Assembly (NCBI GenBank): GCA_940671915.1 | Contig: CALNVZ010000641.1 | Location: 8,475,917 to 8,539,916 of the forward strand | DNA length: 64,000 nt | DNA from: Paracentrotus lividus | Taxonomy: Eukaryota > Echinodermata > Echinoidea > Camarodonta > Echinidae | Reading direction: 5' to 3' | Shown here: one piece after another, positions 60,571 to 64,000 of the stretch | How positions within the stretch are numbered: position 1 is the stretch's first letter | Layout: each line of letters begins with the position of its first letter | Translations under genes and position numbers: made by a program | The notes under the pieces: generated by a model | Database searches by the model: none | The model's input: the letters and a program-made list of their open reading frames with translations, nothing else | Told to the model about the DNA's origin: nothing

Positions 60571-61017
60571 GATCATCCGTACTCCGCTGTTTTCCAAATA
60601 GGAGGAAAACATGTGAAGAAGAAAAATAAAACTACAAGTACAACCCCAGGAGATTGTAGAATATTCCTGGTGGACCAACAAAAATGGTGATGTGTAGTAT
60701 GTGTAGGCCTAGGTCCCGCATTGAGAAACTGCTCAACACGAGTAGGGATGTGATGAAGCGCAAAGCCGCTAATTTGGTTACCATATCTTGGGTTTCCGAA
60801 CGGACACTTAGCAAAAATTAAAATTTTTATTTTTTCTCGGGATTAAGCCAAAAATATACAGTCAATACTGCCTTAAATCATTATTAATTAATGTTTCTCC
60901 ACAATTTTTTCTCACATTGTGTTAAAAAAAAAATAGACATAGCTTGTAACTTTTTCCGACCACCACTAATTTCACATCAAAACTGCATCTAACTTACAAC
61001 TGTACTTACCGTAAATT

Positions 61018-61083
61018 ACCGTGTATAAGGCGCACTTTTTTCCACCATTTGACAACGCAAAGTCGGGGGTGCGCCTTATACAC
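61018..61083. mobile_element. Mini fold-back, GTGTATAAGGCGCAC ends
   Basis: ACCGTGTATAAGGCGCAC at 61018 and GTGCGCCTTATACAC at 61069 are inverted, with about 33 bases between. Resembles TIRs of short non-autonomous DNA transposons. Confidence 0.75.
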
Positions 61084-61384
61084 AGATACAAAGAAGTGTC
61101 AAAATAAACATTCTGAACTTCTGAGCTCTATGTACGTCCGTATGATATCTTCTAATAAATATGAAAACTTTAGTACGTATATTTGCCGGTTACTAAAATC
61201 AAAACAATCATTTCTTGATTTTTTTAATTAAAATTCTTCAAGCAAACTAAAGTTTTTATTCTTTAACTATAATTATGAACAATTAAAAATATTTTCCTCC
61301 CTGAATTTGGAAGAATTTTGATTAAAATAGAGACTTTTATAGCTTTATTGTGCATGGAAAATGCTCTTGGATGACAGTAATTGT

Positions 61385-61448
61385 GATCGATCGTAATCGT
61401 AATCGATCGTAATCGTAATCGATCGTAATCGTAATCGATCGTAATCGT
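61385..61448 (+). repeat. 16-bp tandem repeat of GTAATCGATCGTAATC
   Basis: About four units; each contains the palindrome ATCGAT/GATC. Confidence 0.95.
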
Positions 61449-61643
61449 TTCTCCTTAAAATTAATTTTCTGGTTTTAATTTTCTTCTTAAATTTTTTTCT
61501 TTTTTTTTAAAACATTTTTTCTCACTATTTTGGCCTCTAAAAAATATATTTTATAACCCCAAAATGCATGGACAAGTTTTCTGCTATTCAAGAAGAAATG
61601 GGGCCAAGTTATTTTTATTATTTTTTATAGTGTTATTATAATC

Positions 61644-64000
61644 TTTTTTTTTTTTTTGTAATGTTCTTTATTGTGTTCATTCAATACATAAAATCAAATT
61701 ATACATGTACATCTGTATTGCATAATATCATTCAATACATAACATCTAATCATACATCATTTAATTATATAACATAATTCAAAACTCACTAAATAATATC
61801 AATTCATACAAATTGTGATATATAACATATTGGAACCAATTACAGAGTACAAAATACAATAATCTCAAATTATATTGAATGAATCATTATTGTTATAACA
61901 CCCCCGGGCCCCCCCCCTCTATATTTTGTTTGCAGTACTAGTATCTCTCTTACATATTATAATTTATAACATATTGAAGCAAAGTATAGACTGCAATGAA
62001 CTTAGTTATATCGAATGAAATAAAGTTTGTTATACCCCTTAACCCCATTAAAAAAAAAACAACAACAACAACAAACAGAAAACAAAAACAAAAACAGGAC
62101 CAAAAGAAAAAAAAAGAAAAGAAGAAAAAAAAATAGACGCGGGCAGTCTATGGCAGTCGAGACCGGTCAATCAAAGACAGCTATGAAAAGGGCTACCCCA
62201 CCCCCCCTTTCCTCATCCCTTGCATTTCCTTGCATATTGTCAATGTTTACCTTGAGATGTTCCCATTTTTTATAGTGGAACGTCAACGTATTTCGTTCAG
62301 TAGCACTCTTTCTTTCTTCCCGTTTACTTTTGAGTGTATTTTCTCTTTAAATTTCTTCAATACTTGGAGGCTTCTTTTTTTTTTCCCTACTAATAAATAT
62401 CAAATATTAATTATAAACACATGATAATCATTTGCCCTATCTCGGACTATTTCGTCTAATTCCAACAATCGTGAACTTCCTTCCCAAGCTTCATATTTTA
62501 AGGACTTGTGAATATCCAAACTATACACACATGATCACCATAAACTATTTCACCATTCCGCATTCACAAAAATATTGTCCTATATGTTTTCCTTTCTTTT
62601 CCATCAAAATGAAGCATTTAATCACTTGATATAGAATGACCTGTATAAATACACGATTGAAACCCATAACAATTTTATAAGCAATTGAAATTGAAACTCT
62701 TCATAGTTTATTATCTAGTACATTCTTGGTCGGACAAAACCTTTCAATTCCTTTAACCGACAGATTGTATGATGAATGTAAATTTGAAAACTTACAGGAC
62801 GGTCTTGCCATTTTTTTTTTTTGTATGCATGCCCTGTAGATTCTTCTTCGAACAACGTTCAAATTGGAATGAATTTCTTTGTAACATAAATTCTTTTTAG
62901 ATCATGAAATGAAATTCTGCCTCTTCGTTAAAGTCGATTTTCCATTCCTCAGTGTATTCCATAGATTTCTTTAAGCATTGATATTTCCTCTTCTTCTACG
63001 TCATACATCTGAAAATAAGTTTCCCTTCTGACTTTAATGTTCTTTTCCTCTATAATTGGTACAAATCTGTAAGTATTTTTAAGAAAGATTTTTTAAAGTT
63101 GTTTTTTCTTTTCCACTATTGTGTATAATCCTATTATTAAAAAAAATTTCATTGCCTTTGTGTTGTTATCTTTTTAATAAAATCATTCATATCTACAAAT
63201 ATTCACATCCGATAGTATTCTGGTAATTGGTATAATCGATCCTGTTAGGTTATATTAAGTAAAAAATAAATTTCCTCCGAAAGGTCTCATTAAAAATTTG
63301 AAATACTTTTTCCATTTAACTTTCTGGTTTCCTGTTACAAGTCTTTTAATCCACATTACATGTACCTTTTGTACTTTCACAAAAAGTTGAAAGTTGAGCA
63401 TTTTTAATCCTCCTTGCTTGTAATCAAAATACATCGTACTTTTTTTAATTTTGTCTTTACCTCGCCATAGAAAATTAAAACAGATCTCATCAATTTCTTT
63501 TATAACCCATTCAGGCATTGGATTCAAAGAGCTTACATATATTAGTTTTGAATATGCATATGTTTTCAGTAGATGAATTTTCCCTATTAAAGTACTTTGT
63601 AAGATCTCTTTGTTTCCACCAATTTAACAATTTCTTTATTTTGCTTAATATTTCTTTGTAATTCATCTCTTTCGCCACATTGGGATCTGTCATTCTTTAA
63701 AATTTCAATACACTCTCCCTGGTTAATTCTTTCAGTCACATAGCTTCTTTCATTTCTGATTTTTGGCGAAGTCAAGGTTTTGGGAAAAAAACTCTTATAT
63801 TTTCGCACAATCCTTCTCTGACCTTTAGTCATTACAGTTTAAGAAGCTATGAAATTCCTAATTTCTTGCCTATGATATCTTTCTTCATCATCAGTATATT
63901 TCCATCTCTACTTGTAATCTTTATAGCCACTTTTTTCCCTTGAAATCTATTATTGCTTAAAACTATGCCGTTTCTCCTGTCTCCACTCTTCAAACCAATT
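61644..64000 (-). mobile_element. 3' part of a LINE (L1/Tx1-like), decayed
   Basis: Minus-strand element entering from the right edge and ending in a poly(A) (seen as T14 at 61644-61657). Only the RT C-terminal part is recognisable (63255-63832); the stretch 61660-63250 is AT-rich with many stops and would be the far C-terminus plus 3' UTR. A short C/G run (61903-61918) and A-rich repeats (62050-62130) lie inside. The 5' part is outside the window or missing. Confidence 0.65.
63255..63832 (-). pseudogene. LINE reverse transcriptase C-terminal remnant
   Basis: Three overlapping minus-strand frames. 63511-63693 carries NYKEILSKIKKLLNWWKQRD, and 63255-63527 carries MPEWVIKEIDEICFNFLWRG followed by a KKSTMYFDYKQGGLKML motif. 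W(K)xRxLTxxGR...PxWVxxxIxxxxFxFLW...GGLxxxxF is the usual layout just after the RT catalytic region of L1/Tx1-type LINEs. At least two frameshifts separate the pieces, so it is inactive. The catalytic FADD region is not in the window in readable form. Confidence 0.7.

Overview
This is a window from a large, AT-rich, repeat-dense animal genome. It has no operons and few long ORFs. One gene is split into short exons with canonical GT..AG borders and consistent phase, and mobile elements are plentiful. The dispersed palindrome TACATGTA, DIRS-type retrotransposons, many fold-back elements and a synaptotagmin-like protein gene suggest a marine invertebrate deuterostome. An echinoderm is my best guess, inferred from general character and not from any search.

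The only host gene I can support runs on the minus strand. Its four coding exons at 25019-25252, 8759-8992, 7474-8103 and 2201-2301 join in phase. They encode the N-terminal Rab27-binding (Slp homology) region, with helix SHD1, a four-CxxC zinc finger and SHD2, followed by a Ser/Pro/basic linker of a synaptotagmin-like protein (SYTL4/SYTL5, granuphilin type). The C2 domains must lie beyond base 1. Candidate 5' UTR exons lie at 31335-31500 and 30812-30843. The SHD2 motif that normally reads (S/T)G(D/A)WF is SGDAF here, so the Trp known to be needed for Rab27 binding in granuphilin is absent.

From 1 to about 38 kb the window is introns plus the 5' flank of this gene, filled with small fold-back/MITE-like repeats (1.5, 5.0, 5.6, 10.2, 16.1-17.0, 22.1, 27.2, 28.8, 29.2 and 33.6 kb), microsatellites and homopolymer runs. 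Notable items are a minisatellite made from copies of the end of the SHD1 exon with its splice donor (24.4-25.0 kb), an interspersed 16-mer (11.7-12.9 kb) and a triple nuclear-receptor half-site (5.44 kb).

From 38.49 to 44.15 kb lies a GC-rich, almost complete but frame-broken DIRS1-like tyrosine-recombinase retrotransposon on the minus strand. It has gag-like tandem repeats, RT, RNase H, a tyrosine recombinase remnant, both inverted terminal repeats and an internal complementary region that matches the reverse complement of the joined element ends.

From 44.7 to 61.6 kb is gene-poor, nested repeat sequence. It contains two inverted copies of a 0.5 kb fold-back element, a 1 kb pyrimidine tract, a nest of palindromes (49.1-51.7 kb) that includes a hairpin with CTCF-like cores at both ends, and several other TIR elements. 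From 61.64 kb to the end is the decayed 3' part of a LINE on the minus strand.
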